Source: Acidobacteriota bacterium | Lineage (GTDB): Bacteria > Acidobacteriota > Vicinamibacteria > Vicinamibacterales > UBA2999 | DNA: 55,665 bases | Reading direction: 5' to 3' | Assembly (NCBI GenBank): GCA_013140775.1 | Contig: JABFSA010000069.1 | Coordinates: 1-55,665, forward strand | Shown: piece after piece, positions 1-8,339 of the stretch | How the letters are laid out: every line of letters starts with the position of its first letter | Position numbering within the stretch: position 1 is the stretch's first letter | The notes under the pieces: model-generated | Database searches by the model: none | What the model was told of the DNA's origin: nothing | What the model saw: only the letters and a program-made list of their open reading frames with translations | Program-made: the position numbers and the translations under genes

Positions 1-403
1 GACGAACGATGCCTGTGACTGGATCCTTCGAGTAGGCATCCACAGGGCAGCCCTGAAGACACGTGGGCTCGATGCAGTGGTTGCAGCCCATCGACAGGTG
101 GAACCGTTGCGCCTCCGGATACCAGCCACCCTCGAGGTCACCGACGCGACGCCAGTTGATCGCGGCTGGATTGCCGTTCTGTTCGTTGCACGCGACCACA
201 CAGCACTTGCAGCCGATGCACTCGCCCATGTTGAAGTGAAAGCGATACTGCTCGCCGGGCTCGAGCGCGCGCGTCGGCATGCGGCCCGTCAACGGCATGT
301 CGTCGTCGACCCGCGGCGCATCGGTGCGCACGAGCGCTTTGGGCGTCATGACGAACGTCATGTCGCTCTCGCTCGATCGGGTCAACAGCGGCAGGGTATT
401 CAT
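1..403 (-). CDS. 4Fe-4S dicluster electron-transfer subunit of a molybdopterin oxidoreductase (DmsB/NrfC type), 5' part only
   Basis: The gene runs off the left edge, so only about the first 134 residues are visible. Two cysteine sets are plain on the minus strand: CIGCKCCVVAC (CxxCxxCxxxC) and CNHCIEPTCLQGCP (CxxCxxxxCxxxCP). This is the arrangement of DmsB/NrfC/PhsB subunits that pass electrons to or from a molybdopterin catalytic subunit. I chose the ATG at 403; an in-frame ATG at 361 is also possible, and the frame stays open further upstream. No signal peptide precedes the first cysteines. It is divergent from the nitrate-type transporter operon, so it may belong to a nitrate reductase, but the catalytic subunit lies outside the window and that link is inference. 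Fe-S family assignment is secure; substrate is unknown. Confidence 0.8.
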   Translation of the reverse strand, partial: MNTLPLLTRSSESDMTFVMTPKALVRTDAPRVDDDMPLTGRMPTRALEPGEQYRFHFNMGECIGCKCCVVACNEQNGNPAAINWRRVGDLEGGWYPEAQRFHLSMGCNHCIEPTCLQGCPVDAYSKDPVTGIVR

Positions 404-1054
404 CCAGGAGCACCGGTTCCCACGCGACACCGAGGTCGCAACGCAATTCGTCGTATCCGCTCGTCGTGGAGCGCGGGTGTGACGCAGATGCGCCTCGCGT
501 GGAAAGCCGAGGCATGATGCGCGTCAGGAGCACGAGCAAAAGACGCGCCGAACGTGGCTGGCGTGGCCGGTGTGACGCGCGCGGCGTGGAGCGCGTCACG
601 AGGAGGACGATACACCCTTCCTTCAGGAAACAACAAGGCTCGAGTGACGACATTTTCGTATCGTCATATATGTGAACAGACATTATTGAAACGATGTCGA
701 TCGAAGCGACCAACTCGGGGCCCTCGCACCCGATCGTCAGCTGAAACGAGGCCGGGCTCAGCCTTCAAGATCCAACACAAATGTATATAGAAATAAACTT
801 CTCGACAGATATGTGCAGGCAGGCCGAACCGCAGACGCAAAGGTCAACGAGCGATTAACCAGAGCATATTCAATGACTTACAGGCTCAACACCAATACGC
901 CCTGCCCGGAATGCCGATTGCTCAGATCTGCGAACGGCGGCCGCCCGGATGCTTCCGCCACTGAACGCCGCGAGTTCGCAGACAGGCCCAGACGCCTCCT
1001 CGTCCATGGATGAACCGCCGCGCGGGCACGCCCCCGCGTGGTTGGAGGGTCTTG
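404..1054. other. Divergent intergenic region, 650 bp, no gene seen
   Basis: This stretch separates the minus-strand Fe-S gene from the plus-strand outer-membrane channel gene and should hold both promoters. Open frames across it are out of phase with any recognisable protein. The part around 650-700 and 770-880 is clearly more AT-rich than its surroundings, which fits promoter DNA. On the minus strand the decamer CGAAAATGTC (649-658) resembles the CAAAAATGTC motif upstream of the leader elements at 39.3 and 53.6 kb. I saw no convincing FNR-type or sigma-54 site. Confidence 0.5.
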
Positions 1055-2467
1055 ATGCCTGTGCCGCTGAACGTCGCCCCCGTCCGTCGCTCGCACGTCC
1101 GGCTCGGCGCCGTATGCGTCGGGTTTCTTACGCTTCAGTCTTCCGCCTTCGCGCAACAACCACCGCCCGCATCCGTCCCGTCTGCTCCCGCGGCGGCGCA
1201 GGCGACACCCGTACCAGGCCCGAAACCACCGGTCTTCAATCGCGCGAATCAGGTCATGCCAGCGTGGCTGCGGGTTCGCGGAGAGTTCCGCGAACGCGTG
1301 GAAGGCTTCGATGGCGGCGGATTCGTCGAGGACCGCCGCGACCTGTACTACCTCAGTCGGATTCGGCTCAACGCCACCGTCACGCCGTCGCGACGCATCT
1401 CGTTTCAGGTGCAGGCGCAGGACGCTCGCGTCGCGCAGAAGACGGTTGGCCCAACAGGTGCGCCATTCAAGGCGCCGTTCGATCTTCGAATGGCCTTTGC
1501 CGATGTCGGCGACGCGAAGTCACCGATCGCCGTTCGCGCGGGACGGCAGGAACTGGCGTTCGGAGAGCAGCGCCTGATCGGTCACGTGAGCTGGGTCAAT
1601 GCAGCGCGGACATTCGATGCCGTGAAAGTCACGCTGCGGCAACCGACATTCTCTGTCGATGTCTTCGGCGCATCTGTCGTACGCATCCTCGATGGTGCGT
1701 TCGACACAAGCGGCAACGGAAACCGGCTCGCCGGCGCCTACGCGACCACACAAAGACTCGTGCCGCTTGGCACGGTGGAGCCATATCTGTTCTGGCGTCG
1801 CGACGTGAACCTGCCAACCGAGACAAGGACGATTGGCAACCTCGGCCAGACAACGACCGGCATCCGAATGGCCGGTCGCATGCCTGCCCGGCTCGACTAC
1901 GGTATCGAAGTCGTCGTTCAGCGCGGTTCGCTGGGGAGTGACGACGTGAGCGCGTGGGCTGGACACTGGCAGCTGCGCGAGACGCTGCCGGGCACGGCTT
2001 CGGTACGGCTCACAAGCGAATACAACCACGCCTCAGGCGACGCGGATCCCACAGACGGCGTCCGCGGCACTTTCGATCATCTGTACCCGACACCCCACGA
2101 CAAGTACGGCCTCGCCAATCAGATCGGCTGGAAGAACATCCATCACGCACGCGCCGGCGTGGAGTTCACGCCTTTCAAGGGCTTCCCCGTCACGACGAAC
2201 TATCACTCCTGGTGGGTTGCCGAGAAACGGGACGGCGTTTACACCGCTCTCGGTGCTCCGCTCGCCCGGGTTCCAGCCGGCGCGGCAGGTCGTCACGTCG
2301 GTCAGGAGCTTGACGCGCAGGTCACACGCGCGATCACACCGCAACTCCAGTTCGCCGCGGGCTACGCGCACATCTTCACCGGCGCGTTCCTGAAAGAAGC
2401 CACTCCTGGTGCGTCGTACAGCTATCCATACGTCATGGCGACGTACGTCTTCCTGGCTGAGAGATAA
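1055..2467 (+). CDS. Outer-membrane beta-barrel, alginate-export (AlgE-like) family channel
   Basis: Predicted 470-residue outer-membrane channel. The ATG at 1055 has a GGAGGG ribosome site 5 nt upstream and begins a signal peptide (hydrophobic stretch ending LQSSAFA-QQ); an in-frame ATG at 1010 would put 15 extra residues before it. After a Pro/Ala-rich linker the protein matches the alginate-export family: an RVRGEFRER strand near the start, alternating amphipathic strands, and the GRQELAFGEQRL region. It ends on a strand with YVFLAER. In this family the name alginate export is often only structural. Here it lies 3 bp before nrtA, so it probably admits the solute of the downstream transporter, likely nitrate (inference). 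Family confident, solute not. Confidence 0.75.
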   Translation: MPVPLNVAPVRRSHVRLGAVCVGFLTLQSSAFAQQPPPASVPSAPAAAQATPVPGPKPPVFNRANQVMPAWLRVRGEFRERVEGFDGGGFVEDRRDLYYLSRIRLNATVTPSRRISFQVQAQDARVAQKTVGPTGAPFKAPFDLRMAFADVGDAKSPIAVRAGRQELAFGEQRLIGHVSWVNAARTFDAVKVTLRQPTFSVDVFGASVVRILDGAFDTSGNGNRLAGAYATTQRLVPLGTVEPYLFWRRDVNLPTETRTIGNLGQTTTGIRMAGRMPARLDYGIEVVVQRGSLGSDDVSAWAGHWQLRETLPGTASVRLTSEYNHASGDADPTDGVRGTFDHLYPTPHDKYGLANQIGWKNIHHARAGVEFTPFKGFPVTTNYHSWWVAEKRDGVYTALGAPLARVPAGAAGRHVGQELDAQVTRAITPQLQFAAGYAHIFTGAFLKEATPGASYSYPYVMATYVFLAER

Positions 2468-2470
2468 CCA

Positions 2471-3739
2471 ATGCCAAATTCAAAAGGCAAAATGCAAAAG
2501 GGATCACGTCGGTCGTTCTTGAAATCCGCCACGGCTACGACCGCGGGAGTCCTGCTGGCCGGCCTCCCGAAGGGATGGGTCGGCGGTGTCTACGCCCAGG
2601 ATGGACCCGAAACGCGCGACCTCCGATTCGGAATCATCGCGCTCACCGACTGCGCACCGATCGTCATGGCGCACGAACTCGGTTACTTCAAGAAGTTCGG
2701 TATCAACTCGGTCGTCTCAAAGGAAGCATCGTGGGCGGTCATTCGAGACAAGCTCACCATCGGCGAAAACCACGCCACGCACATGCTCATCGGGATGCCG
2801 TTCGCGTCAACGATGGGTCTGGCGGGGTCGCCGGTGAAGCCACTCGTCATCCCCTGGCTGCTCAACCGGAACGGACAGGCGATCACACTCAACAACAAGC
2901 TCAAGGCTGCCGGCGCACGAACGCCGGCCCAGATCAAACCCATCGCCCTGAAGGCCAAGGCGTCTGGCGATCCCCTGACGTTTGCCATGACGTTCCCGCC
3001 GGGCACGCATGCGATGTGGATGCGCTACTGGCTGGCGTCGGGCGGCATCCACCCGGACAAGGACGTCAACCTCATCACGATCCCGCCGCCTCAGATGGTC
3101 GCCAACATGAAGGTCGACAAGATGGATGGCTTCTGCGTTGGCGAGCCCTGGAACAATCGCGCCATTGAAGATGGAATCGGGTTTACCGCCGTCACGACGC
3201 AGCAGATATGGCGCGACCACCCGGAGAAGGTGTGCGCCTTCACGGAAGAGTTCGCGGCGAAGAATCCGAAGACCGTGAAGGCGGTGCTCAAGGCGCTGCA
3301 TCTGGCGAGCGTCGATCTCGACAAGATGGAGAACCGCCCGAAGTTTGCTGAAGTCATCGCACGGCCGTCCTACATCAACTGTCCGACCTCGACGATTCTC
3401 GAGCGCTTGATGGGCAAGTACGAGTACGGCGATGGACGGGTCGAGCAGGATCCCAACTACATGGTGTTCTCGAGCCGCAACACGAACTATCCGCACCAGA
3501 TCTACGGCAAGTGGTGGCTGACGCAGTTCCGGCGCTGGGGCATGACCAAGGAAGCGCCGGACTATACGGGTATCCCGAAGCGAGTGCTGCGCGCAGACAT
3601 GTACCTGGAAGCAATGAAGGAGCTCGGTGTTCAGGTCAAGGTCGCCGAAGAGCAGATGATCACGCTCTTCGACGGCACGTTCGACGGCAAGGACCCCGAA
3701 AAGTACGCGCGATCGTTCCCCGTTCACAGCCTTGCATAG
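2471..3739 (+). CDS. nrtA: NrtA/CmpA-type periplasmic solute-binding protein, Tat-exported
   Basis: A 422-residue binding protein of the nitrate/nitrite/bicarbonate class (NrtA, CmpA). The N-terminus carries a twin-arginine signal, SRRSFLKSA, followed by a hydrophobic segment and VYAQ, so it is exported folded. The mature part begins with the family's FGIIALTDCAPIVMAHELGYF, split here only by context, and later has FCVGEPWNNRAI and the C-terminal DGTFDG. The ATG at 2471 was used; the ATG at 2492 keeps the Tat motif and is also plausible, because the 20 bases between are a low-complexity A-rich run. It is followed by the permease (18 bp) and two ATPases. The ligand could be nitrate, nitrite, cyanate or bicarbonate; nitrate is favoured by the neighbouring chlorite dismutase. 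Confidence 0.88.
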   Translation: MPNSKGKMQKGSRRSFLKSATATTAGVLLAGLPKGWVGGVYAQDGPETRDLRFGIIALTDCAPIVMAHELGYFKKFGINSVVSKEASWAVIRDKLTIGENHATHMLIGMPFASTMGLAGSPVKPLVIPWLLNRNGQAITLNNKLKAAGARTPAQIKPIALKAKASGDPLTFAMTFPPGTHAMWMRYWLASGGIHPDKDVNLITIPPPQMVANMKVDKMDGFCVGEPWNNRAIEDGIGFTAVTTQQIWRDHPEKVCAFTEEFAAKNPKTVKAVLKALHLASVDLDKMENRPKFAEVIARPSYINCPTSTILERLMGKYEYGDGRVEQDPNYMVFSSRNTNYPHQIYGKWWLTQFRRWGMTKEAPDYTGIPKRVLRADMYLEAMKELGVQVKVAEEQMITLFDGTFDGKDPEKYARSFPVHSLA

Positions 3740-3757
3740 TCCATTGAGGTGTGTCTG

Positions 3758-4522
3758 ATGCTCAGACGTGTGCTTCCGAGATTCCTCCCGCTCGTCGGTG
3801 TTGGCCTTGCGCTCGTGGTCTGGTGGGCGGCGAGCTTGAAGGTGGCGGATCTCCCGTCGCCACTGCGTACATGGGAGGAAAGCAAGATCTACATCCTCGA
3901 ACCGTTCGAGAAACGCGGCGAGACGGATCAGGGGATCGCCCTGCTCGCGTACTACAGCCTCGTCCGCGTCGGGCAGGGGTTCCTGCTCGGTATCGTCATC
4001 GCGACGCCACTCGGATTTCTGTTTGGCGTCTCCCCGCTGCTGACGCGGATGTTCGACCCGCTGATGCAGATCATGCGGCCGATCTCTCCGCTGGCGTGGC
4101 TCCCGCTGGGCCTCGTCCTCTTCCAGCGATCGGAGCCCGCGGCTCTCTTCGCGATCGCCGTCTGCTCGATGTGGCCAACGCTGGTGAACACGATGCAGGG
4201 CGTACGCGCGATTCCCCAGGACTACTGGAATGTGGCCAAGGTGCTGCGGCTGTCGCGCTGGACGACGTTCACGAAGATCATCGTGCCGGCGACATTGCCG
4301 TACATGTTCACTGGATACCGGCTCAGTCTCGGCATCGCCTGGCTGGTGATCGTGGCGAGCGAAATGCTGACCGGCACGCCGGGCGTCGGCGGCTTCCTCT
4401 GGCAGGAATACAACAGCCTCGTCTACGCGCACATCCTGCTGGCGATTGTCACCATCGGCGTCATCGGTTTTGTGCTCGATCGGCTGATGGGGATCGCCGA
4501 GGCGAAGCTGAGAGCCGTCTAG
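3758..4522 (+). CDS. nrtB: Nitrate-type ABC transporter permease
   Basis: A 254-residue inner-membrane permease of the NrtB/SsuC/TauC family (BPD_transp_1). It has about six hydrophobic segments, starting with an N-terminal helix around LVGVGLALVVWWAASL. The cytoplasmic EAA-type loop that contacts the ATPases reads around DYWNVAKVLRLSRWTTFTKI, with the expected following Pro (VPATLPY). The ATG at 3758 lies 8 nt after a TTGAGG ribosome site; a GTG at 3749 is in frame but overlaps that site. It sits between the binding protein and the ATPases, 2 bp before the first ATPase, in a tight operon. Confidence 0.88.
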   Translation: MLRRVLPRFLPLVGVGLALVVWWAASLKVADLPSPLRTWEESKIYILEPFEKRGETDQGIALLAYYSLVRVGQGFLLGIVIATPLGFLFGVSPLLTRMFDPLMQIMRPISPLAWLPLGLVLFQRSEPAALFAIAVCSMWPTLVNTMQGVRAIPQDYWNVAKVLRLSRWTTFTKIIVPATLPYMFTGYRLSLGIAWLVIVASEMLTGTPGVGGFLWQEYNSLVYAHILLAIVTIGVIGFVLDRLMGIAEAKLRAV

Positions 4523-4524
4523 CG

Positions 4525-5406
4525 ATGTCATTCATCGATGTCTTCAATGTGGGCAAGTCTTTCGGCACCGGCAAGGCCCTCAAGCCGGTGCTCCAGAACG
4601 TGTGTCTCTCCGTCGAACGCGGCGAGTTCGTCTCGATCGTCGGCACGATGGGGAGCGGAAAGTCGACGTTCCTGAGCATCCTCGCCGGGCTCACCGCACC
4701 CGATGCGGGCACGGTCACAATCGACAATGCCGTCGTCGACGGTATCCGGCGGGATGCGGCCTATGTGTTCCAGAACTACTCACTGCTCCCCTGGTTCAGC
4801 GCGCTCGAAAACGTCCGTCTCGCGGTGAACGCAGCGCTGCCGGAACTCACGCCCGGCGAGCAACGGACCGAGGCGCAGCGCGCGCTCGGACAGGTGGGGC
4901 TTGGCAACGCCCTCCATCGCCGGCCGAGCCAGCTCTCCGGCGGCATGCGCCAACGCGTCGCGATTGCCCGCGCCTTTGCGACGCGACCGAAGGTTCTCTT
5001 TCTGGATGAACCATTCGGCGCCCTCGATGCGCTGACACGGGAAACACTGCAACAGGACCTGGCGCAGCTGTGTTCGTCGGCCGAACGGCCGGTGACGGTC
5101 GTCATGATCACGAACAGCGTCGAGGAAGCGTTGCTCCTGTCGGATCGCATCGTGCCGATCATGCCGGGTCCCCCTGCAACGCTCGGCACACCAATCCCCG
5201 TTGCACTGCCGAAGCCTCGGACCGTCGCGAATCTCGCCAAGGACGACCAGGCCTCATACGTACGGGCGCATGTGGTCGCCACGTTGACGGCGGCCCTCGG
5301 GCACCGCAAAGAACACGTCGTCCGGCGAAAAGCTGCGTTCGCGAGAAATACCGGCGCGACGGCGGTACGACTTCAGCCAGACCTGGCGCCGGCAAAGGAG
5401 CAATAG
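4525..5406 (+). CDS. nrtC: Nitrate-type ABC transporter ATPase 1 (switch His replaced by Asn)
   Basis: A 293-residue cytoplasmic ATPase of the NrtC/NrtD/SsuB family. Walker A GTMGSGKST is at residues 40-48, the Q-loop in VFQNYS around 82, a canonical signature LSGGM at 137-141 and Walker B VLFLDE at 157-162. At the switch position, where the family has THD, it has TNS (Asn197), so the catalytic histidine is missing. Unlike cyanobacterial NrtC there is no fused NrtA-like C-terminal domain; only a roughly 30-residue basic tail follows. ATG at 4525 is 2 bp after the permease stop. Paired with the next gene it probably forms a heterodimer with one weak ATP site. Confidence 0.86.
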   Translation: MSFIDVFNVGKSFGTGKALKPVLQNVCLSVERGEFVSIVGTMGSGKSTFLSILAGLTAPDAGTVTIDNAVVDGIRRDAAYVFQNYSLLPWFSALENVRLAVNAALPELTPGEQRTEAQRALGQVGLGNALHRRPSQLSGGMRQRVAIARAFATRPKVLFLDEPFGALDALTRETLQQDLAQLCSSAERPVTVVMITNSVEEALLLSDRIVPIMPGPPATLGTPIPVALPKPRTVANLAKDDQASYVRAHVVATLTAALGHRKEHVVRRKAAFARNTGATAVRLQPDLAPAKEQ

Positions 5407-5408
5407 AG

Positions 5409-6275
5409 GTGCAGTTCCCACTCGAGCTCACCGGGCTGACGAAGGTGTTTCACACGCCTACCGGCCCGTTCATCGCGGTCAAGGACGTCAACGCCAGCAT
5501 CCAGCACGGTGAGTTCGTTGCCGTGCTTGGACACTCCGGCTGCGGGAAGTCCACTGTGTTGTCGATGATTGCGGGCCTTCAACGTGCCACGTATGGCGGC
5601 GTGGTCATCGACGGTACCGAAGTCACCGCACCTGGGGCCGAGCGTGCGATGGTCTTTCAGGCGCCGTGCCTTCTGCCCTGGCTGACGGCACGGCAGAACG
5701 TCCTCGTGGCGGCTGCGCAGCGGGCCGGCCGTCAACATCGACGCGAAGACGACGCCGTTGCGGACCGGTATCTCGAGATGGTGGGCGTGGAGGACGCAGC
5801 GCATCAGCTGCCGGCCAGTCTCTCACTCGGTACACAGCAGTGCGTCTCGCTGGCTCGCGCGCTCTCGGTCGAGCCACGTTTTCTGCTCCTGGACGAACCG
5901 TTCTCGATGCTGGACTCACTCACACGGTACGAGCTGCAGGACACGCTGCTTCAGGCATGGGAAGGCACCGAAAGGACGGTGATCATGGTCACGCACGACG
6001 TCGATGAAGCGCTGTATCTCGCCGACCGGCTGATTCTGATGACGGACGGACCGGAGGCGACTCTCGGCGACGTGCTCGAGGTCCCGTTTCCGCGTCCCCG
6101 AAACCGTCAGGCGGTGCTGGCGGATGCGGAGTACCACGCGTGCCGGCGAAGGGTCATCGATTTTCTCGAACACCATGCGCATCAGTCGCGCCCAAGCGCG
6201 CTCGATGGCCTCCTCTACTCGACCCGGGCCCGTACCGGAGACGACACTCCTGCCCTTCCAGTCGATCGCTCCTGA
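5409..6275 (+). CDS. nrtD: Nitrate-type ABC transporter ATPase 2 (degenerate LSGGQ signature)
   Basis: A 288-residue partner ATPase. Walker A GHSGCGKST is at residues 41-49, Walker B LLLDE ends at 163, and the switch histidine is present in VTHDVDEA (His196). The signature, however, reads LSLGT at 138-142 rather than LSGGQ, with Gly replaced by Leu. Start is GTG at 5409, 8 nt after an AGGAG and 2 bp after the preceding stop; the open frame extends upstream into the previous gene but with no family similarity. About 40 residues after the ATPase core are unaligned and basic. It overlaps the following chlorite dismutase gene by 1 bp, implying translational coupling. Confidence 0.86.
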   Translation: MQFPLELTGLTKVFHTPTGPFIAVKDVNASIQHGEFVAVLGHSGCGKSTVLSMIAGLQRATYGGVVIDGTEVTAPGAERAMVFQAPCLLPWLTARQNVLVAAAQRAGRQHRREDDAVADRYLEMVGVEDAAHQLPASLSLGTQQCVSLARALSVEPRFLLLDEPFSMLDSLTRYELQDTLLQAWEGTERTVIMVTHDVDEALYLADRLILMTDGPEATLGDVLEVPFPRPRNRQAVLADAEYHACRRRVIDFLEHHAHQSRPSALDGLLYSTRARTGDDTPALPVDRS

Positions 6276-6832
6276 TGCCTGCGCGTCGCCCTGTCACACA
6301 CTTCGAAGAGACGAGTGACGGTCCCTGGCGTGTCGTTGGCATGGCAGCGATAACGGGATCGCCCCTCAAGCCTCTCGACTTCCTGACCGTCGTCGATCGG
6401 ACGCTGGAACGTGCTCCCCAGGACGACGACTGGCCGCTCCGTGGCATGGCGAGCTACGGCCGTTACGTGTCGCTGGCCGAACGGAAAACGCTCGAAGCCC
6501 GACAACCCATGCTCGGACGACCCGAGGCCACTCGTGCCGCCCTCATCCCAATTGCGAAGTCTGCAACATGGTGGGACCTGGCACAGGATGAACGCCGCGC
6601 CATTTTCGAACGGTCCGCACACATTCACACCGGCCTCGGATACCTTCCGGCCATCGCGAGACGTCTCTATCAGAGCCGGGACCTCGGCGAACCCTTCGAC
6701 TTTCTCACGTGGTTCGAGTACGCCCCCGACGACGGCCCTGCATTCGGCGAACTGCTCTCACGACTCCGCGATACCGAGGAATGGCAGTACGTGGTGCGGG
6801 AGGTCGACATCAGGCTCGAACGGACCAGCTGA
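6275..6832 (+). CDS. cld: Chlorite dismutase-family protein, short (lineage II) type
   Basis: A 185-residue protein resembling the small dimeric chlorite dismutases known from Nitrobacter. These haem enzymes convert chlorite to chloride and oxygen. The recognisable core is WWDLAQDERRAIFERS, then HIHTGLGYLPAIARRLYQSR and EPFDFLTWFEYA. Candidate proximal haem ligand His116 and distal Arg129 are 13 residues apart, the spacing I recall for the Nitrobacter enzyme (H114/R127). No signal peptide is seen, so it should be cytoplasmic. The ATG overlaps the nrtD stop (TGATG), so it belongs to the nitrate transport operon. Likely role: removing chlorite formed when nitrate reductase acts on chlorate (inference). 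A non-catalytic haem role remains possible. Confidence 0.8.
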   Translation: MPARRPVTHFEETSDGPWRVVGMAAITGSPLKPLDFLTVVDRTLERAPQDDDWPLRGMASYGRYVSLAERKTLEARQPMLGRPEATRAALIPIAKSATWWDLAQDERRAIFERSAHIHTGLGYLPAIARRLYQSRDLGEPFDFLTWFEYAPDDGPAFGELLSRLRDTEEWQYVVREVDIRLERTS

Positions 6833-6871
6833 CGACCGCAGGCGACGCTTGCGATGAAAAAACGCTCCTGA

Positions 6872-6892
6872 CGTCCGGTCTGGGTCCGGACG
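6872..6892. repeat. GC-rich inverted repeat after the nitrate operon
   Basis: CGTCCGG and CCGGACG form a perfect 7-bp stem with a 7-nt loop, 40 nt after the cld stop and 46 nt before the phosphofructokinase start. No T-run follows on the plus strand, so it is at best a weak terminator; it could also be a regulatory hairpin for the next operon. Confidence 0.4.
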
Positions 6893-6937
6893 CGAGCTAA
6901 GATCGTCACTGCCGGGCAAACCCAGGCCAGACGAAAC

Positions 6938-8329
6938 ATGAAACGCATCGGAATTCTCACCGCAGGCGGCGACACCCCGGCGCTCAACGCCACGATTCAA
7001 GGGACGGTGGTGCGCGCGAATCAGCTGCGCATCGAGGTCATCGGGCTGATGAAGGGTTTCAACAGCCTCTTCAATCCGACCGTGCCGCACGTGCACCTGA
7101 ATCCGCTCTTCCAGGAAATTCCGGAGATCGATCCCACGATGGGCGGCACGCTCATCGGCTCGTCGAGGGACTTCGTGGATCCGGACAACAAGGAAGAGCT
7201 CGATCACATCACCCACCGGCTCGGGAAACTGGGGATCGAGGGCCTCATCTGCGTCGGCGGGGACGGTACGCTCAACGGGCTGCAGCCGCTGGCCGAACGT
7301 CTGCCAACGGTGCTGGCGCCCAAGACGATCGACAACGATCTCGGGCTCAACTATCCAAGCGAGCCGGACGAGTGGCTACGCACGGACGATCCCAAAGCAC
7401 GTGGTGGTTACCGATACCGGCGCATGGACTCGCAAGCCGTGTTCGATCTCGAGCAGGTCGTCAACTACGTCACCCCGGGTTACGCCACGGCGGTCTTCGT
7501 CTCCGCCACCGGCGTCGAACGGTTGCGCACCACGGCAGAGAGTCATCGCCGCATTGCAATCGTCGAGGTCATGGGCCGTCACTCCGGTTACATTGCGCTC
7601 GGCTCCACCTACGGACGGCCGGACATCGTGCTGGTACCCGAGGTGCGCCTCAATTTCGAACTCCTCGTCGAGCGAGTCCGGCAGATCTACGACCTTCAGA
7701 AGAACGTCGTGATCGTGTGCGGTGAAGGCATCGTGGACGATCAAGGTCGCGAGTTGGGCGCCGAGTCCAATACGTTCGACCCGGCCGGCAACGCCATCCT
7801 GAGCGGCGCGGCCGAGGCGCTGCGCACCGCGCTCATCCAGGCGCTCGGCGACACCTATTTTCAGAAGTACCGCCGGAGTGAATCCGCCCGCGAGGCGATC
7901 TTCACGAGAAAAGTCGGACACACCCAGCGCGGCGGCCGGCCCATCCTGTTCGACCGCTTCTATGCGGCTCAGCTTGGCGCCAAGGCAGTGGAGCTGCTCA
8001 ACGAAGGACGCAACAACGCGGTCGCCGTACTGCAATACAGCCGATCGAAAGGCTTCAACGTCGAGGGCTACGACGCCAATCGCTTTCGAGATCGGTGGGG
8101 CCTCATTCACGCACGGCAAATGCACCCGTCGCTGTACGACCCAAGATTGATGAAACCCTCGCGAATCGGCATCGAGTACCTCCTGCCGATCTTCACGAGC
8201 GCCATCGGCGAAGACGACATGGAGCACACACGCCAGACACTCTTCGCCGCCGGCAACCTGACGCAGCCGTATCACTCGATCAACACCGACATCAACAAAC
8301 GCATCCGGTATCTGCGGGAAGACGAGTAA
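6938..8329 (+). CDS. pfkA: 6-phosphofructokinase, Gly/Lys substrate-site type
   Basis: Catalyses phosphorylation of fructose 6-phosphate in glycolysis; cytoplasmic. At 463 residues it is longer than the roughly 320-residue E. coli PfkA and fits the long PPi/ATP group. It starts GILTAGGDTPALN; the phosphoryl-donor site is GGDGT (107-111) and the catalytic motif PKTIDND (128-134, catalytic Asp132). The diagnostic pair is Gly110 (ATP-like) with Lys129 (PPi-like), the combination of the so-called clade X enzymes; the Trypanosoma member is ATP dependent. ATP is therefore my guess for donor, but PPi cannot be excluded. It heads an operon with glgC (10 bp) and ppc. Confidence 0.9.
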   Translation: MKRIGILTAGGDTPALNATIQGTVVRANQLRIEVIGLMKGFNSLFNPTVPHVHLNPLFQEIPEIDPTMGGTLIGSSRDFVDPDNKEELDHITHRLGKLGIEGLICVGGDGTLNGLQPLAERLPTVLAPKTIDNDLGLNYPSEPDEWLRTDDPKARGGYRYRRMDSQAVFDLEQVVNYVTPGYATAVFVSATGVERLRTTAESHRRIAIVEVMGRHSGYIALGSTYGRPDIVLVPEVRLNFELLVERVRQIYDLQKNVVIVCGEGIVDDQGRELGAESNTFDPAGNAILSGAAEALRTALIQALGDTYFQKYRRSESAREAIFTRKVGHTQRGGRPILFDRFYAAQLGAKAVELLNEGRNNAVAVLQYSRSKGFNVEGYDANRFRDRWGLIHARQMHPSLYDPRLMKPSRIGIEYLLPIFTSAIGEDDMEHTRQTLFAAGNLTQPYHSINTDINKRIRYLREDE

Positions 8330-8339
8330 CCGGACGAGC

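Noticed and set aside
404..1054. FNR or sigma-54 site upstream of the nitrate operon
   Set aside because: I looked for TTGAT-N4-ATCAA and GG-N10-GC arrangements and found none good enough to report.
949..1941. 330-codon plus-strand open frame overlapping the outer-membrane channel gene
   Set aside because: Arg-rich translation with no recognisable feature; the alternative frame has a signal peptide, ribosome site and barrel strands.
1055..2467. True alginate export function for the first barrel
   Set aside because: No alginate synthesis genes are nearby; the operon context points to a small-anion channel.
2807..4531. 574-codon open frame on the minus strand across nrtA and nrtB
   Set aside because: It lies antisense to two clearly recognised transporter genes, has no domain and is rich in His/Arg/Asp as expected for a shadow frame in high-GC DNA.
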